The notes: generated by a model not told the origin, from the letters alone. Numbered from the stretch's first letter, positions 22,337 through 32,246 are shown. The stretch: DNA of 64,000 nucleotides from Halolamina pelagica (GCF_900115675.1 NZ_FOXI01000003.1:1-64000); one strand, 5' to 3'. Numbers and translations are program-made.

Positions 22337-23290
22337 TCACACCTTGTGTACGTTCGCGTCCGCGAACTCCCGAACTCTCGCGAGCGTCGGAACGCCGTTC
22401 CGGGCGCCTCGCTCCCGCGTGGCGAGCGACGCGGCGACCGTCGCGACGCCGACCGCCTCGGGCAGCGGGTCGCCGGCGGCGAGTCGGGCCCCGAGGAACC
22501 CGTTCAGCACGTCGCCCGCGCCGGTGGTGTCGGTCACCGGCACCGTCGGCGGGGAGACGGTGAACTCCCGCTCGGCGTCGACGATCACGTCGTCGCCGCC
22601 GCGTTTGCGAACGACGACCCCGTCGAACGCGTCGAGTTCGGACTCGAGGGCGGCGTACTCGCTCTCGTTCGGCGTCACGTAGTCCACGGCGTCGTCGTCG
22701 AGCAGCGCCGCCGCCCCCTCCGCGGGCGCCGGGTCGAGCACGACCGTCGGCCGGTCGGGCTCGGTCGAGAGCTCGGAGAGCAGCCTCGAGACCGGCGCCG
22801 TCGGGATCTCGTTCTGGATGAGGAGACAGTCCGCGTCGACGATCGTCCCGTAGTGGTCCCGAACGTACGTCCAGTCGATCGCGTCGTTCGCCCCGGGCCG
22901 CACGACGATCCGGTTCTCGCCGTCGTCGTCGACGAACACGTACGCCGTGCCGGTCGGCACCGACCCGTCGGTTTCGACGGCAGTCGTGTCGACGCCCGGC
23001 TCCGCGAGCCGCCCCCGCACGTCGAACTCCCGGTGATCGGTCCCCACCTTCCCGAGCATCCGCGTGTCGCCGCCCGCGCTCGCCGCGGCCGCGGCCTGGT
23101 TCGCCCCCTTGCCGCCGTGGAAGACGGTGTCAGCTTCCTCGGGGAACGCCGCCGGCACCCCCGAGACCTCGACGGTTTCGCCCCGCTCCGGGAACCAGTC
23201 GTACCGGGCCTCGAACTCGTCCAGTTCCGCGGCGGTCACGTTTTCCACTCTGTCGACGTTGATGCTCCCGAGGCTGACGATCCGGCTCAT
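22337..23290 (-). CDS. PfkB-family sugar kinase (ribokinase-like)
   Basis: 317 residues. First PfkB signature region FHGGKGANQAAAAASAGG and second signature DTTGAGDVLNGFLGARLA, with Asp of GAGD as the catalytic base. The GGKGANQA motif is closest to ribokinase, which phosphorylates ribose at O5, but other sugars or nucleosides are possible. Ribose-5-phosphate isomerase is at 56.5 kb. Confidence 0.88.
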   Translation of the reverse strand: MSRIVSLGSINVDRVENVTAAELDEFEARYDWFPERGETVEVSGVPAAFPEEADTVFHGGKGANQAAAAASAGGDTRMLGKVGTDHREFDVRGRLAEPGVDTTAVETDGSVPTGTAYVFVDDDGENRIVVRPGANDAIDWTYVRDHYGTIVDADCLLIQNEIPTAPVSRLLSELSTEPDRPTVVLDPAPAEGAAALLDDDAVDYVTPNESEYAALESELDAFDGVVVRKRGGDDVIVDAEREFTVSPPTVPVTDTTGAGDVLNGFLGARLAAGDPLPEAVGVATVAASLATRERGARNGVPTLARVREFADANVHKV

Positions 23291-23366
23291 GGGGCGGGTT
23301 GGTGCTCCCTCACTACTCGAACGGCATAAAGAGGCGGTTCGCGGCGGGGTTCCGTGGCTCGTCCCG

Positions 23367-24302
23367 CTACACGTACGTGAACCACTCCTCGTGGTCGTCG
23401 GTGCGACGCTCCACGAGGTCGAAGAACGCGGTCTGGAGCTCCTCGGTGATCGGGCCGCGCCCGCCGTTCCCGATCTCGACGTTGTCGACCTGCCGGATCG
23501 GCGTCACCTCGGCCGCGCTGCCGGTGAAGAACAGCTCGTCGGCGGTGTGGAGTTCGCCGCGAGAGATGCTCACGTTGTCGTGGACCTCGTAGCCGCGTTC
23601 CTCGGCCAGCGTGATCACCGTGTCGCGGGTGATGCCGTCGAGGATCGACTCGCTCAGGCCGGGCGTGTAGAGTTCGTCGTCGCGCACGAGGAAGATGTTC
23701 TCCCCCGGCCCCTCGGCGACGTTACCCTCCTTGTTCAGGACGATCGCCTCCTCGAAGCCGTTGCGGCGGGCCTCCTCGCCGGCCAGCATGCTGTTGACGT
23801 ACAGCCCGGTGGTCTTCGCGTTGGTCGGGATCTGGCTGGATGCGTGCTTGCGCCAGGAGGAGACCTTCACCTCGATTCCGTTCCGTAGCGCCTCCTCGCC
23901 GAGGTAGGCGCCCCATGGCCACGCCGCGACCGTCACGTCCGTCGGGCAGTCGCCGGGCGAGACGCCCAGCGAGTCGTAGCCGTAGTACGCCAGCGGCCGG
24001 ACGTACGCCGAGTCGAGGTCGTTGCGTCGGATGACCTCGAGCGTCGCCTCGGTCAGCTCCTCGCGGGAGAAGTCGATCTCCATGTCGTAGGGCTTCGCGG
24101 ACTCGAAGAACCGGTCGAGGTGCTCCTCCCAGCGGAAGATGGCGGTCCCCTCCTCGGTGTCGTAGGCGCGGACGCCCTCGAAGATGCCCGTACCGTAGTG
24201 CATCGCGTGACTGAGCACGTGGATCGTGGCGTCCTCCCAGTCGACGTACTCGCCGTTCATCCAGATCGTCCCGTCCTGCTCCATCTCCTCGAAGGCGCTC
24301 AT
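23367..24302 (-). CDS. ilvE: Branched-chain amino acid aminotransferase
   Basis: 311 residues. Class IV PLP enzyme with IWMNGEYVDWEDATIHVLSH, FEGVRAYDTEEG, a Lys in TNAKTTGLYVNSMLA that should bind PLP, and EGPGENIFLV plus GITRDTVI. It catalyses the last step of Leu/Ile/Val synthesis. The start at MSAFEEMEQDG is supported by a CTTAAAATC TATA box at 24327-24335, 25-33 bp away, fitting a leaderless mRNA. Confidence 0.95.
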   Translation of the reverse strand: MSAFEEMEQDGTIWMNGEYVDWEDATIHVLSHAMHYGTGIFEGVRAYDTEEGTAIFRWEEHLDRFFESAKPYDMEIDFSREELTEATLEVIRRNDLDSAYVRPLAYYGYDSLGVSPGDCPTDVTVAAWPWGAYLGEEALRNGIEVKVSSWRKHASSQIPTNAKTTGLYVNSMLAGEEARRNGFEEAIVLNKEGNVAEGPGENIFLVRDDELYTPGLSESILDGITRDTVITLAEERGYEVHDNVSISRGELHTADELFFTGSAAEVTPIRQVDNVEIGNGGRGPITEELQTAFFDLVERRTDDHEEWFTYV

Positions 24303-24350
24303 ACCCGCATATGTGTTCGGCGGGGTCTTAAAATCGGCAGAAACGGCGAC

Positions 24351-25034
24351 TTAGCCGAGCCTGGTCAGCAGGTCCCGACCCTCGACGTACACCAATCCCT
24401 CGCGTTCGGCGTAGGCGCGCGCGTCGGCGGGCGTCCGCGCCTCGCCGGTCTCGCCGTCGACCATCTCGCAGACGACCGCCGCCGGCTCGCGGTCGGCGGC
24501 GGCCGCCAGCGCGAGGCCGAGTTCGGTGTGGCCCCGTCGGTCCGCCAGCAGGTTCGGCGCCCCACGCAACAGCGTCACGTGGCCGGGGGAGCGGAACGCC
24601 TCCGCGAACGCGTCGGCGTCGAACTCGCCGTCGTCGGCGGCGTCGGCGGCGGCGCCGAGTTCACGGATCGTCAGCGCGCGATCGTCGTCGGTGATCCCGG
24701 TGAACGTCTCGCGGTGGTTCACCGGCAGCGAGAACGACGAGCGGTCGTCGTAGTCCAGATGTGCCGCCTCCGCGGCGGGGTGCTCGAGCGCGTCCGCGAG
24801 GAAGGGGAGCTCCCACGTCTCGGCCACGCCGTCGCTGAGCGCCACGCAGATCAGCCCCCCGGCGTCGTTGCGGAGTCGGCTGACCGCGTCGGGATCGACC
24901 GCCGCCGCGGGGTAGACGATGTCCACCTCGCCCTCGCGGTCGGCGGCGTCGTGGATCAGCACCGGCTCGCCGCGGGCGAACGCCGCCCGCGCGGCCTCGA
25001 CCGCGTCGACGGGGTCGGTTCGGGTCGAGCTCAT
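24351..25034 (-). CDS. ribB: 3,4-dihydroxy-2-butanone 4-phosphate synthase
   Basis: 227 residues, single-domain RibB. Motifs [12 protein letters not shown] (metal/substrate loop), [23 protein letters not shown] and [25 protein letters not shown]. It converts ribulose 5-phosphate to the C4 unit of riboflavin. The ATG overlaps the stop of rbkR as ATGA (25031-25034), so the two are translationally coupled. Compared with many RibB sequences, the DREGE-G-D loop here reads DREGEVD. Confidence 0.95.
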   Translation of the reverse strand: MSSTRTDPVDAVEAARAAFARGEPVLIHDAADREGEVDIVYPAAAVDPDAVSRLRNDAGGLICVALSDGVAETWELPFLADALEHPAAEAAHLDYDDRSSFSLPVNHRETFTGITDDDRALTIRELGAAADAADDGEFDADAFAEAFRSPGHVTLLRGAPNLLADRRGHTELGLALAAAADREPAAVVCEMVDGETGEARTPADARAYAEREGLVYVEGRDLLTRLG

Positions 25035-25729
25035 GCTTCCTCGATCTCCACGAGGACCTCGTCGTCGTCGGCCAGTCCTAGTTCGTCCCGCAGCATCTCC
25101 GGGGCGATGATCTCGATCTGGTCCTCGTCGTGGTGGGTCCGGTCGGGGACGATCACGTGGACCGGTTCGACGCCCCCGGCGTCGGCCTCCAGCCGCGCCG
25201 GGTAGCAGGTCGCGGAGCCGTACGTTCGCTCCTCGTCCTCCCACTCGTCGATGGGGACGCCCTCGACGGCCGCGAGTTCGCTCCGGTTCCGGGTGCTCTC
25301 CTCGTCGAGCGCGACGTTGAGCGTACCCGGGTACGGGTCGTAGCCCAGCCGCTCCTCGAACTGGCGGTTGTACCCCGGCAGCGAGATGTAGTGGCGCCCC
25401 TCGCCGGCGCCGGCGGTGACCGCGCCCGACAGGGTGAGCGCGGCGTCGTCCTCGAACAGCCGGCGGTAGTCCGCGTACTCCTCCCGGAGCCGGGACTTCC
25501 CCGCGGCGGTCAGCGCGATCCACTGGCCGTCGGCGACGACCTCGCGCTCGATCAGGTCGGCCGACTCCAGCCGCTGGAGGCGCCGTGAGGCGGTCTGACT
25601 CGACGCGTCGAGCCGGTCGCCCAGCGCCGCACACGACACTTTCCGCTCGCCGTCGACGCCCCCCTCGAGCGCGATCCGTTTCAGCGCCGCCACCTCGGCG
25701 GCGTCGACGCCCGCCGTCGTCTCTTGCAT
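25031..25729 (-). CDS. rbkR: HTH regulator / CTP-dependent riboflavin kinase (RbkR type)
   Basis: 232 residues. An N-terminal winged helix (about 10-85; [31 protein letters not shown]) is fused to an archaeal CTP-dependent riboflavin kinase domain with [31 protein letters not shown]. Proteins of this build, called RbkR, make FMN and also repress flavin genes. It heads an operon with ribB. A CGTTAAGC TATA box lies at 25752-25759 and a palindrome at 25783-25795 may be its own operator. Confidence 0.9.
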   Translation of the reverse strand: MQETTAGVDAAEVAALKRIALEGGVDGERKVSCAALGDRLDASSQTASRRLQRLESADLIEREVVADGQWIALTAAGKSRLREEYADYRRLFEDDAALTLSGAVTAGAGEGRHYISLPGYNRQFEERLGYDPYPGTLNVALDEESTRNRSELAAVEGVPIDEWEDEERTYGSATCYPARLEADAGGVEPVHVIVPDRTHHDEDQIEIIAPEMLRDELGLADDDEVLVEIEEA

Positions 25730-25782
25730 AGGCCCCACTTCCGTATCGAGACGCTTAACGATACTGGATATGGGATGCGTCC

Positions 25783-25795
25783 CGTAATCGTTACG
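25783..25795. promoter_or_regulatory. Palindrome upstream of rbkR promoter
   Basis: CGTAA-TCG-TTACG is a perfect inverted repeat about 24 bp upstream of the rbkR TATA box and 54 bp before its start codon, in the space shared with divergent argS. It is a candidate operator for an autoregulating RbkR. No footprint or comparison is available. Confidence 0.4.
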
Positions 25796-25932
25796 AATGT
25801 GGAGTCCCCGCCTACGTCCCTCGGTTGTGGGCCGGCAGCCGGCGTCACGGGATCGAGATACCGTCTGTCGCGTGTGGCTCCGGGCCCTCACGCTTCGGAA
25901 GCCCCTTTATTCATCGGGCGGAACGGTCGCCC

Positions 25933-27681
25933 ATGTTCATCGAGTTCCGGTCGGCGGTCGAGGACGCCGTCGCGGCCGCGCTGGCGGCGCGTGACCTCCC
26001 GACCGACGATCTCGGCATCGAGGAGCCACCGGAGGGCGTCGACGCGGTGCTCGCTTCCAGCGTCGCGTTCCGGCTCGCGGGCGAGGTCGGCGCGCCGCCG
26101 CCGGAGGTCGCCGCCGACGTGGCCGCGGCGATCGACCCCGCAGGCTACGAGTACCTCGGCGAAGTCACCACGCAGGGTCCCTACCTCAACTTCGCGCCCA
26201 ACGAGGCGTACTACGCCGACACGCTCGACGCCGCGGGTGCCGACGACTACGGCCAGCGCCCGCCCACGGGGGAGTCGGTCGTCGTCGAACACACCTCCGC
26301 GAACCCGACCGGGCCGGTTCACGTCGGCCGCGCGCGCAACCCCATCATCGGCGACGCGATCGCGAACGCGCTCGACTACGCCGGCTACGACGTGGAGCGC
26401 CACTACTACGTCAACGACGCCGGGCGTCAGATGGCGCTGTTCACGTGGGCCTACGAGAGGTTCGACGAGGCCGACCTGCCCGAACCCGAGCGCGACAAGC
26501 CCGACTACGACCTCGTTCGCTACTACCGCAAGGGGAACAGCTACCTCGAGGACGCCGACGAGGCCGCCGTCGAGGAAGCGGAGGCCGAGATCGAGTCGAT
26601 CATGCAGGGGCTCGAGGACGGCGACGAGGAGACTTACGAGCGCGTGACCGAGGTCGTCGACGCCGTGCTCGACGGGATGACCCAGACGCTCTCCCGGCTC
26701 CCCGCCGAGTTCGACGAGTTCGTCAAGGAGACGCGGTTCATGCGCTCGGGCGCCACCGACGACGTGATCGAGCGCCTGCAGGCCCTCGACGAGGCCGTCT
26801 ACGAGGACGACGCGTGGCAGTTGGACCTCTCCGAGCACGGCATCGAGAAGAACTTCGTCTTCCTGCGCTCCGACGGGACGACGCTCTACACGACTCGGGA
26901 CATCGCCCACCACGAGTGGAAGTTCGACAACTTCGACCGCGCGGTCACGGTCATCGGCGAGGACCACAAGCTCACGTTCGAACAGCTCAACCAGACGCTC
27001 GGGCTGCTGGGCCACGACACCGGGAAGCTCGAGCAGCAGTTCTACTCCTGGGTGAACCTCCCCGGCGGCGAGGGAATGAGTACCCGCGAGGGCACCGGCG
27101 TCGACCTCGACGACCTGCTCGACGAGGCGGTCGACCGCGCCCGTGCCGAGGTCGAGTCCCGTATGGACGACCGCATCCGCGAGGACGACCTCACCGAGGA
27201 CGACGTGGAGCGGATCGCTCGACAGGTCGGTATCGGCGCGGTTCGCTACGACATCGTCGCCAAGCAGCCGAGCAAGACGATCACCTTCGAGTGGGAGCGC
27301 GCGCTGGACTTCGAGGCGCAGTCGGCGCCGTACGTCCAGTACGTCCACGCGCGCTGTCGCGGGATTCTCGACGGCGAGTCGGTGCCCGAGGGGATCGACC
27401 CCGACCTGCTCGCGACGCCCGAGGAGCGCGATCTCCTGCGGACGATCGCACGCTTCCCCGCGGTCGTCGAGGGCGCCGCCGAGGACCTCGAACCCCACCG
27501 CGTCGCGACCTACACCCGGACGTTCGCCGAGCGGTTCAACGCGTTCTACCGCGAGTGCCCCGTGCTGACCGCCGAGAACGAGGAGCTCCGGGACGCGCGA
27601 CTGGCGCTCGTCGCCGCCGCCGCCCACACGATCGGGAACGCGCTCGACGTGCTCGGCGTCGCCGCGCCCGAATCGATGTGA
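25933..27681 (+). CDS. argS: Arginyl-tRNA synthetase
   Basis: 582 residues, class I aaRS. An N-terminal Add1 tRNA-binding domain (to ~110) is followed by the HIGH-like motif [14 protein letters not shown], then [12 protein letters not shown], the [10 protein letters not shown]-like segment ([18 protein letters not shown]), and a C-terminal DALR anticodon domain with [11 protein letters not shown]. It charges tRNA-Arg. TATA-like CTTTATTC at 25905-25912 lies ~25 bp before the ATG, consistent with a leaderless start. Confidence 0.97.
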   Translation: MFIEFRSAVEDAVAAALAARDLPTDDLGIEEPPEGVDAVLASSVAFRLAGEVGAPPPEVAADVAAAIDPAGYEYLGEVTTQGPYLNFAPNEAYYADTLDAAGADDYGQRPPTGESVVVEHTSANPTGPVHVGRARNPIIGDAIANALDYAGYDVERHYYVNDAGRQMALFTWAYERFDEADLPEPERDKPDYDLVRYYRKGNSYLEDADEAAVEEAEAEIESIMQGLEDGDEETYERVTEVVDAVLDGMTQTLSRLPAEFDEFVKETRFMRSGATDDVIERLQALDEAVYEDDAWQLDLSEHGIEKNFVFLRSDGTTLYTTRDIAHHEWKFDNFDRAVTVIGEDHKLTFEQLNQTLGLLGHDTGKLEQQFYSWVNLPGGEGMSTREGTGVDLDDLLDEAVDRARAEVESRMDDRIREDDLTEDDVERIARQVGIGAVRYDIVAKQPSKTITFEWERALDFEAQSAPYVQYVHARCRGILDGESVPEGIDPDLLATPEERDLLRTIARFPAVVEGAAEDLEPHRVATYTRTFAERFNAFYRECPVLTAENEELRDARLALVAAAAHTIGNALDVLGVAAPESM

Positions 27682-27838
27682 GCGTCGGCGACGGTACAAC
27701 GCTCGACTGTCGACTGGCCGCGTCTCGACGGGGTTCCTGCCGCCGGCGGGATCGGGCGACGGCGCGCGCCCGCGGGCGTGAGACGGCGGCACGTACAGTC
27801 AACAGGTACTTACACGCGATAGCACCTATCTTGACGTA

Positions 27839-29089
27839 ATGAGTACCGACGCCGAAGAGGCCAGCGAGGACCGCCGGAAGTACGAGTTCCGGAAGGTCCT
27901 CGAGGAACTGGAGGAGTACGAGGGATCAGGAACACAGCTCGTCACCATCTACATCCCCGAGGACCGCCAGATCTCCGACGTCGTCGCCCACGTCACCCAG
28001 GAGCACTCCGAAGCGGCCAACATCAAGTCCAAGCAGACCCGGACCAACGTCCAGGACGCGCTCACGTCGATCAAGGACCGCTTGCGCTACTACGACACCT
28101 ACCCGCCGGAGAACGGGATGGTGATCTTCTCCGGCGCCATCGACGCCGGCGGCGGCCAGACCGACATGATCACCCGGACGCTCGAGTCGCCGCCGGACCC
28201 CGTCGAGTCGTTCCGCTACCACTGCGACTCGGACTTCTTGATCGAGCCCCTGGAGCACATGATGGCCGACTCCGGCCTGTTCGGCCTCATCGTGCTCGAC
28301 CGCCGCGAGGCCAACGTCGGCTGGCTCAAGGGCAAACGCGTCGAGCCGGTCAAGTCGGCGTCCTCGCTCGTCCCCGGGAAGCAGCGCAAAGGTGGCCAGT
28401 CCGCCCAGCGGTTCGCCCGACTCCGACTGGAGGCGATCGACAACTTCTACCAGGAGGTCGCGGAGATGGCCGACGACCTGATGGTGCCCAAGCGCCACGA
28501 GCTCGACGGCATCCTCGTCGGCGGCCCGTCGCCGACGAAAGACGAGTTCCTCGACGGCGACTACCTCCACCACGAACTGCAGGACAAGGTGCTCGGGAAG
28601 TTCGACGTGGCCTACACCGACGAGTCGGGGCTGTACGACCTCGTCGACGCCGGGCAGGAGGCGCTGGCCGACCAGGAACTGGTCGAGGACAAAGAGCAGA
28701 TGGAGGTGTTCTTCGAGAACCTCCACACCGGCAACGAGGCCACCTACGGGCTCGTCCCCACCCGGGAGAACCTCGTGATGGGCTCGGTCGACCGCCTGCT
28801 GCTCTCGGAGGACCTGACCGAGGACGTGGTGGTCTACGAGTGCCCCAACGGGCACACCGAGTACGAGACCGTCGAGCGCCGGCACAACACGTCCGACCAC
28901 GAGTGCTCGGAGTGCGGCGAGCCCGCCGAGGTGCAGGAACGGGAGGACGTGGTCGACCACCTGATGCAGATCGCCGACCAGCGCGGGACCGAGACGAAGT
29001 TCATCAGCACCGACTTCGAGAAGGGCGAGCAGCTGCTCAACGCCTTCGGCGGGATCGCGGGCATCCTGCGCTACGAGACGGGCGTCTAA
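27839..29089 (+). CDS. prf1: Peptide chain release factor aRF1
   Basis: 416 residues. Domain 1 has the stop-codon recognition motif NIKS at 61-64; domain 2 has GGQ at 185-187 in GKQRKGGQSAQRF; domain 3 holds a small zinc finger (CPNGH...CSECGEP) typical of archaeal forms. It recognises all three stop codons and releases peptides. A GTACTTAC box near 27806-27813 is at leaderless distance. Confidence 0.97.
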   Translation: MSTDAEEASEDRRKYEFRKVLEELEEYEGSGTQLVTIYIPEDRQISDVVAHVTQEHSEAANIKSKQTRTNVQDALTSIKDRLRYYDTYPPENGMVIFSGAIDAGGGQTDMITRTLESPPDPVESFRYHCDSDFLIEPLEHMMADSGLFGLIVLDRREANVGWLKGKRVEPVKSASSLVPGKQRKGGQSAQRFARLRLEAIDNFYQEVAEMADDLMVPKRHELDGILVGGPSPTKDEFLDGDYLHHELQDKVLGKFDVAYTDESGLYDLVDAGQEALADQELVEDKEQMEVFFENLHTGNEATYGLVPTRENLVMGSVDRLLLSEDLTEDVVVYECPNGHTEYETVERRHNTSDHECSECGEPAEVQEREDVVDHLMQIADQRGTETKFISTDFEKGEQLLNAFGGIAGILRYETGV

Positions 29090-29127
29090 GGCCACCTCTT
29101 TGGCGTCGCCGGCCCAACGGGCCGGCC

Positions 29128-29301
29128 ATGAGCACCCTCACGACCCTCCTGTTCTGGGCACCGATCGCGTTCGTCTTCGTCGCGACCGCCAGCTACGCCG
29201 GCGCGATGGCGGCGCTCAAACGCTACCACGACGACGAGTCGTTCTCGGCGACCGACGTGATCCGGATCGAGGAGAACGACGACGGGTCGGACGGCCGCTG
29301 A
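29128..29301 (+). CDS. Small single-span membrane protein
   Basis: 57 residues: one hydrophobic segment (about 6-29, LLFWAPIAFVFVATASYAGAM) and an acidic cytoplasmic-type tail ending ENDDGSDGR. It starts 38 bp after prf1 and ahead of it lies a GGCC-rich hairpin (GGCCCAACGGGCC, 29110-29122). Function unknown. Confidence 0.65.
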   Translation: MSTLTTLLFWAPIAFVFVATASYAGAMAALKRYHDDESFSATDVIRIEENDDGSDGR

Positions 29302-29347
29302 CCGGCGGACGCGCTCCACCGACGCCCCTCGCGACGAACTGTCGGGG

Positions 29348-29746
29348 TTACCGGAACGACGCCAGCTGCTGGCGCCGACGATCGACATCGTACGGCGGGT
29401 CGAGCGTCGACGCGCCGGCGAGTCGCTCCAGTGCCAGCGGCACGTCGGCGCCCGCCCGCTCGGCCGCGTCACACAGCTCCTGGATCGCCGGACGGTTCAG
29501 CGCCAGCGAGTCGAGCTTCCCCAGCACGAGCGCGAACGCGGCGCCGCCACGTCCCGTCGGGAACGACTCGTGGATCCGCGAGAAGTCGGCGTCGTCGGGG
29601 GCGACTGCGGCGGCGTCGGCGTCGCTCGCGGCGACGGTCCGTAGACAGGACGTACAGATCGCGCTCTCCGCGGCGGGCGCGTGCTCACGGAGCGCCGGCG
29701 GGACGACGAACGCGACGACCGGTTCGCCACACGCCGGGCAGGACAC
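29348..29746 (-). CDS. Zinc-ribbon hypothetical protein (possibly DUF6276)
   Basis: 132 residues. An N-terminal zinc ribbon CPACGEPVVAFVVP...CTSCLR is followed by a helical domain with FPTGRGGAAFALVLGKLDSLALN. It begins with GTG three bases after the atpD stop, so the two are co-transcribed. From memory the same pair occurs in other haloarchaea, hinting at a link to the ATPase, but there is no direct evidence. The family name is recalled, not verified. Confidence 0.75.
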   Translation of the reverse strand: MSCPACGEPVVAFVVPPALREHAPAAESAICTSCLRTVAASDADAAAVAPDDADFSRIHESFPTGRGGAAFALVLGKLDSLALNRPAIQELCDAAERAGADVPLALERLAGASTLDPPYDVDRRRQQLASFR

Positions 29747-29749
29747 GGT

Positions 29750-30448
29750 TCAGTCGGCTTTCGGGGAGGCGGTCGTGGCGCCTTCCCGCTCGTCGGCCTC
29801 GATCTCCTGCTCTTCGTCCTCCTCCTCCTCCTTCTTCGCCTTGATCTTCTTGAGCCGGAAGATCTCCTCGCGCTCCTGCTCCTCGAGCTTCTGCTCGATG
29901 TACTCCTGGTTCTGCTTGAGCTCGGGGAGCAGTTTGAACTCCAGGGCGTTCACGCGGCGCTTGGTGGTTTCGATCTCCTCGAGCATCTTCTTCATCGCCG
30001 TCTCGACCTCGGCCGCGAGGATGATCGAGTCGATCAGGTCCTCGTAGGCGTCGGCGGTCTCGTCGATGCGGGCCGAGGAGCCGACCAGGCCGTACCCCCG
30101 CTCGTCGAGCGGTTTCCGCACCTTCGACGCCTCGATCTGGGGCACCACGACGCCCATGATGTTTTTGGACTGGGTGGTGATCTCGGGGTGCTCCTTCAGC
30201 GCGGCGGCGGCGCCCCGCACCGCGACGTCGCCCTCCATCGCGCGGGCCATGTCGAGTTTCTGCTGGGCGGTCTGGTAGTCGGCCTCGACCTCGCTCCGGA
30301 TGTCCTGGGCCTGGTCCAGGATGTCCATGAACTCCATGATGAGGCCGTCCCGCTTCTGCTCGAGGGTGTCGTGCCCCCGCTCGGAGAGTTCGATGCGGTC
30401 CTCGATCGCCATGAGGTTCTTCCGGGTCGGTTTGACGTCCTTGGCCAT
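29750..30448 (-). CDS. atpD: A-type ATP synthase subunit D
   Basis: 232 residues. The N-terminus [32 protein letters not shown] and the C-terminal helix [34 protein letters not shown] are signatures of V/A-ATPase subunit D, the central-shaft coiled coil. A long Glu-rich tail follows. Haloarchaea usually have it beside the atpA/atpB genes; here none of the other subunits is in the window. Upstream is a palindrome around the likely TATA box. Confidence 0.97.
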   Translation of the reverse strand: MAKDVKPTRKNLMAIEDRIELSERGHDTLEQKRDGLIMEFMDILDQAQDIRSEVEADYQTAQQKLDMARAMEGDVAVRGAAAALKEHPEITTQSKNIMGVVVPQIEASKVRKPLDERGYGLVGSSARIDETADAYEDLIDSIILAAEVETAMKKMLEEIETTKRRVNALEFKLLPELKQNQEYIEQKLEEQEREEIFRLKKIKAKKEEEEDEEQEIEADEREGATTASPKAD

Positions 30449-30463
30449 TCTTGGGGGAGTATT

Positions 30464-30500
30464 CCGGCCGGAGTCGGTTAATAGTTGTTAGTCCGGCCGG
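30464..30500. promoter_or_regulatory. Inverted repeat flanking the atpD promoter
   Basis: CCGGCCGGA (30464-30472) and its exact complement TCCGGCCGG (30492-30500) flank a 19-bp AT-rich core. On the minus strand this core holds CTATTAAC, about 27-35 bp before the atpD ATG. The arrangement, with a promoter inside a 9-bp inverted repeat, suggests an operator or, in RNA of the other strand, a hairpin. Confidence 0.45.
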
Positions 30501-30601
30501 CGTCGCCGCTCGCGGGTCGGTTTCGTCGGGGGAACTGATCGCGAGATCGGCGACGACGGCTGGTCACGCGCGGCGATTGGTTACACACGCATCGGTTCCG
30601 T

Positions 30602-30625
30602 GAGGGTGACACGGCGGTCACCCTC
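30602..30625. terminator. Hairpin downstream of the KH protein gene
   Basis: GAGGGTGAC (30602-30610) and GTCACCCTC (30617-30625) form a perfect 9-bp stem with a 6-nt loop, 20 bp past the stop of the KH gene on the minus strand. It is a likely transcript end or 3'-protecting structure for the aIF1A-Rio1-KH group. Confidence 0.5.
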
Positions 30626-30644
30626 GCTCACGCACCGTGACTGG

Positions 30645-31187
30645 CTACGTCTGCTCGCGGACGTTCCAACCCTGCTGCATCTCGTTGTGCTTGCGCTCGA
30701 GGAACGAGTAGACGGCGCCGTGGGGCGCGCCGTCGAGGATCATCCCGGCCGCGCGCCGCACGGCGTCGACCTCCTCGGGCTCGCCGATGATCCCCAGCGT
30801 CGAGCCGTAGATTACCACGTTCGCGCCGGTGAGCTGTTCCATCAGCTCACGGGTCCGGCCGTCCTCACCGATGAGGCGGCCCTTCTGGCGACGCAGGTCG
30901 TTGTCGTTGCGCGTCTGTTCGGTGAGGTCGATGAGGTCGAGCCGTCGGAGGTCGCTCTCCAGCATCTCGAGCGCCGTCTCGGGCTTGAACCCGCGACCGA
31001 TGGCCTTCACGATATCGGGTGCGGCCATCGCGTCGATGGGGTCGCCCACGGTCTCGATGCCCACCGACCCGTCTTCGGAGTCGATATCGAGGCGGACGCC
31101 CGCACGCTCCTCGATCTCCCGCATCGTCTCACCGCCGGAGCCGATGAGGACGCCGATGCGGTCCTGTGGGACCGTTACGTGTTGCAT
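30645..31187 (-). CDS. KH-domain RNA-binding protein (Pno1/Dim2-like)
   Basis: 180 residues with two KH-type folds. The first has VLIGSGGETMREIEERAGV and the second has GRLIGEDGRTRELMEQLTGANVVIYGST; the protein ends GAVYSFLERKHNEM, conserved in archaeal Pno1/Krr1 homologues. In eukaryotes Pno1/Dim2 works with Dim1 and Rio kinases on the small subunit. Here it follows rio1 by 49 bp, a conserved archaeal neighbourhood. Confidence 0.93.
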   Translation of the reverse strand: MQHVTVPQDRIGVLIGSGGETMREIEERAGVRLDIDSEDGSVGIETVGDPIDAMAAPDIVKAIGRGFKPETALEMLESDLRRLDLIDLTEQTRNDNDLRRQKGRLIGEDGRTRELMEQLTGANVVIYGSTLGIIGEPEEVDAVRRAAGMILDGAPHGAVYSFLERKHNEMQQGWNVREQT

Positions 31188-31236
31188 GACGGGATATAGA
31201 TGCTGCAGAGTTGTAAGGGTTCCTCGTCGGCGGCTC

Positions 31237-32106
31237 TCACTCGGGCTCGCCGCTCGGCTCGGGTTCGGCCTCGGTGACGTACGCCTCCAGCTCCTCGCCG
31301 GTCACGTCGATCCCCTGCCGTGAGAAGAAGGCGGCGACGTTCTTGCAGTCGCGTTCGAGGAACTCCTCCGAGTTGGGATGGTGGACGGTGACCGCCTGCC
31401 CCATGTCGATGATCACGAGTTCGCCCTCGTGGACGATCATGTTGTACTCCGAGAGGTCCCCGTGGACCAGCCCCGCCGCGTAGAGCCGGCGCATGTACTC
31501 CCGCACCACCTCGTAGGCCTGCTGGGGGTTCTCGACGTCGACCTCCGCCAGCCGCGGCGCGCGGCGCTCGTCGGCCTGGCCGACCAGCTCCATCACCAGC
31601 ACGTTCCGCTGGACGGCGATGGGTTCGGGCACGCGGACGCCAGCCTTCTCGGCGCGCTTGAGGTTCGCGAACTCCTTGCGAGTCCAGGCCAGGACGGTCG
31701 ATTTCTTGTTGTCCTCCAGCCCCTCGAACCGCGGGTCGCCCGCGAGGTACTCCCGCATCTGGCGGAAGTCGGAGGCGTTGATCCGGTAGATCTTGACCGC
31801 GACGTCGCCCGCCTCCCCGCGGGCCTCGTAGACGTTCGCCTCCTTGCCCGTCGATAGCGGGCCGCCGAAGGCGCCGACGTGCCCGTCCTGGACGAGCTTG
31901 TACAGCGCACCCAGCGTCGCGTCGTCGAACGCGCCCTGTTCGACTTTGAGTCGTTCGACGTTCTTCAGCCGCTTCCGGAACTCGTCGAACTCCCGGTCCT
32001 GCTTGCGGGCGGTGCTGTCGGCCTCGGTGTCGGCGACCTCGATCTCCTCGAACTCGTCGCCGGGCTCCGCCATCTCCTCGTCGACGAAGCCGTAGTCCTC
32101 GCTCAT
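31237..32106 (-). CDS. rio1: Rio1-type serine protein kinase
   Basis: 289 residues. The acidic N-terminus precedes the RIO domain with GPLSTGKEANVYEA (the STGKEA flexible ATP loop), VKIYRINASDFRQMREYLAGDPRF, catalytic loop VHGDLSEYN and metal loop IIDMGQAV. The STGKEA and GDLSEYN motifs mark Rio1 rather than Rio2. It acts in small-subunit maturation. Lies between aIF1A and the KH protein. Confidence 0.96.
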   Translation of the reverse strand: MSEDYGFVDEEMAEPGDEFEEIEVADTEADSTARKQDREFDEFRKRLKNVERLKVEQGAFDDATLGALYKLVQDGHVGAFGGPLSTGKEANVYEARGEAGDVAVKIYRINASDFRQMREYLAGDPRFEGLEDNKKSTVLAWTRKEFANLKRAEKAGVRVPEPIAVQRNVLVMELVGQADERRAPRLAEVDVENPQQAYEVVREYMRRLYAAGLVHGDLSEYNMIVHEGELVIIDMGQAVTVHHPNSEEFLERDCKNVAAFFSRQGIDVTGEELEAYVTEAEPEPSGEPE

Positions 32107-32246
32107 TCACTCGGACTTGGGCGTCGCGGCGTAAAAGGGTGGTCCGCGCCGATCCACGGCGCGTGACCTGCCGCCGGCTCCGACCGGCGGTCACGAAACC
32201 TATGCCGTGATCGTGTGAGCCGAAAACGCCCGCGCCGATCACGTCG

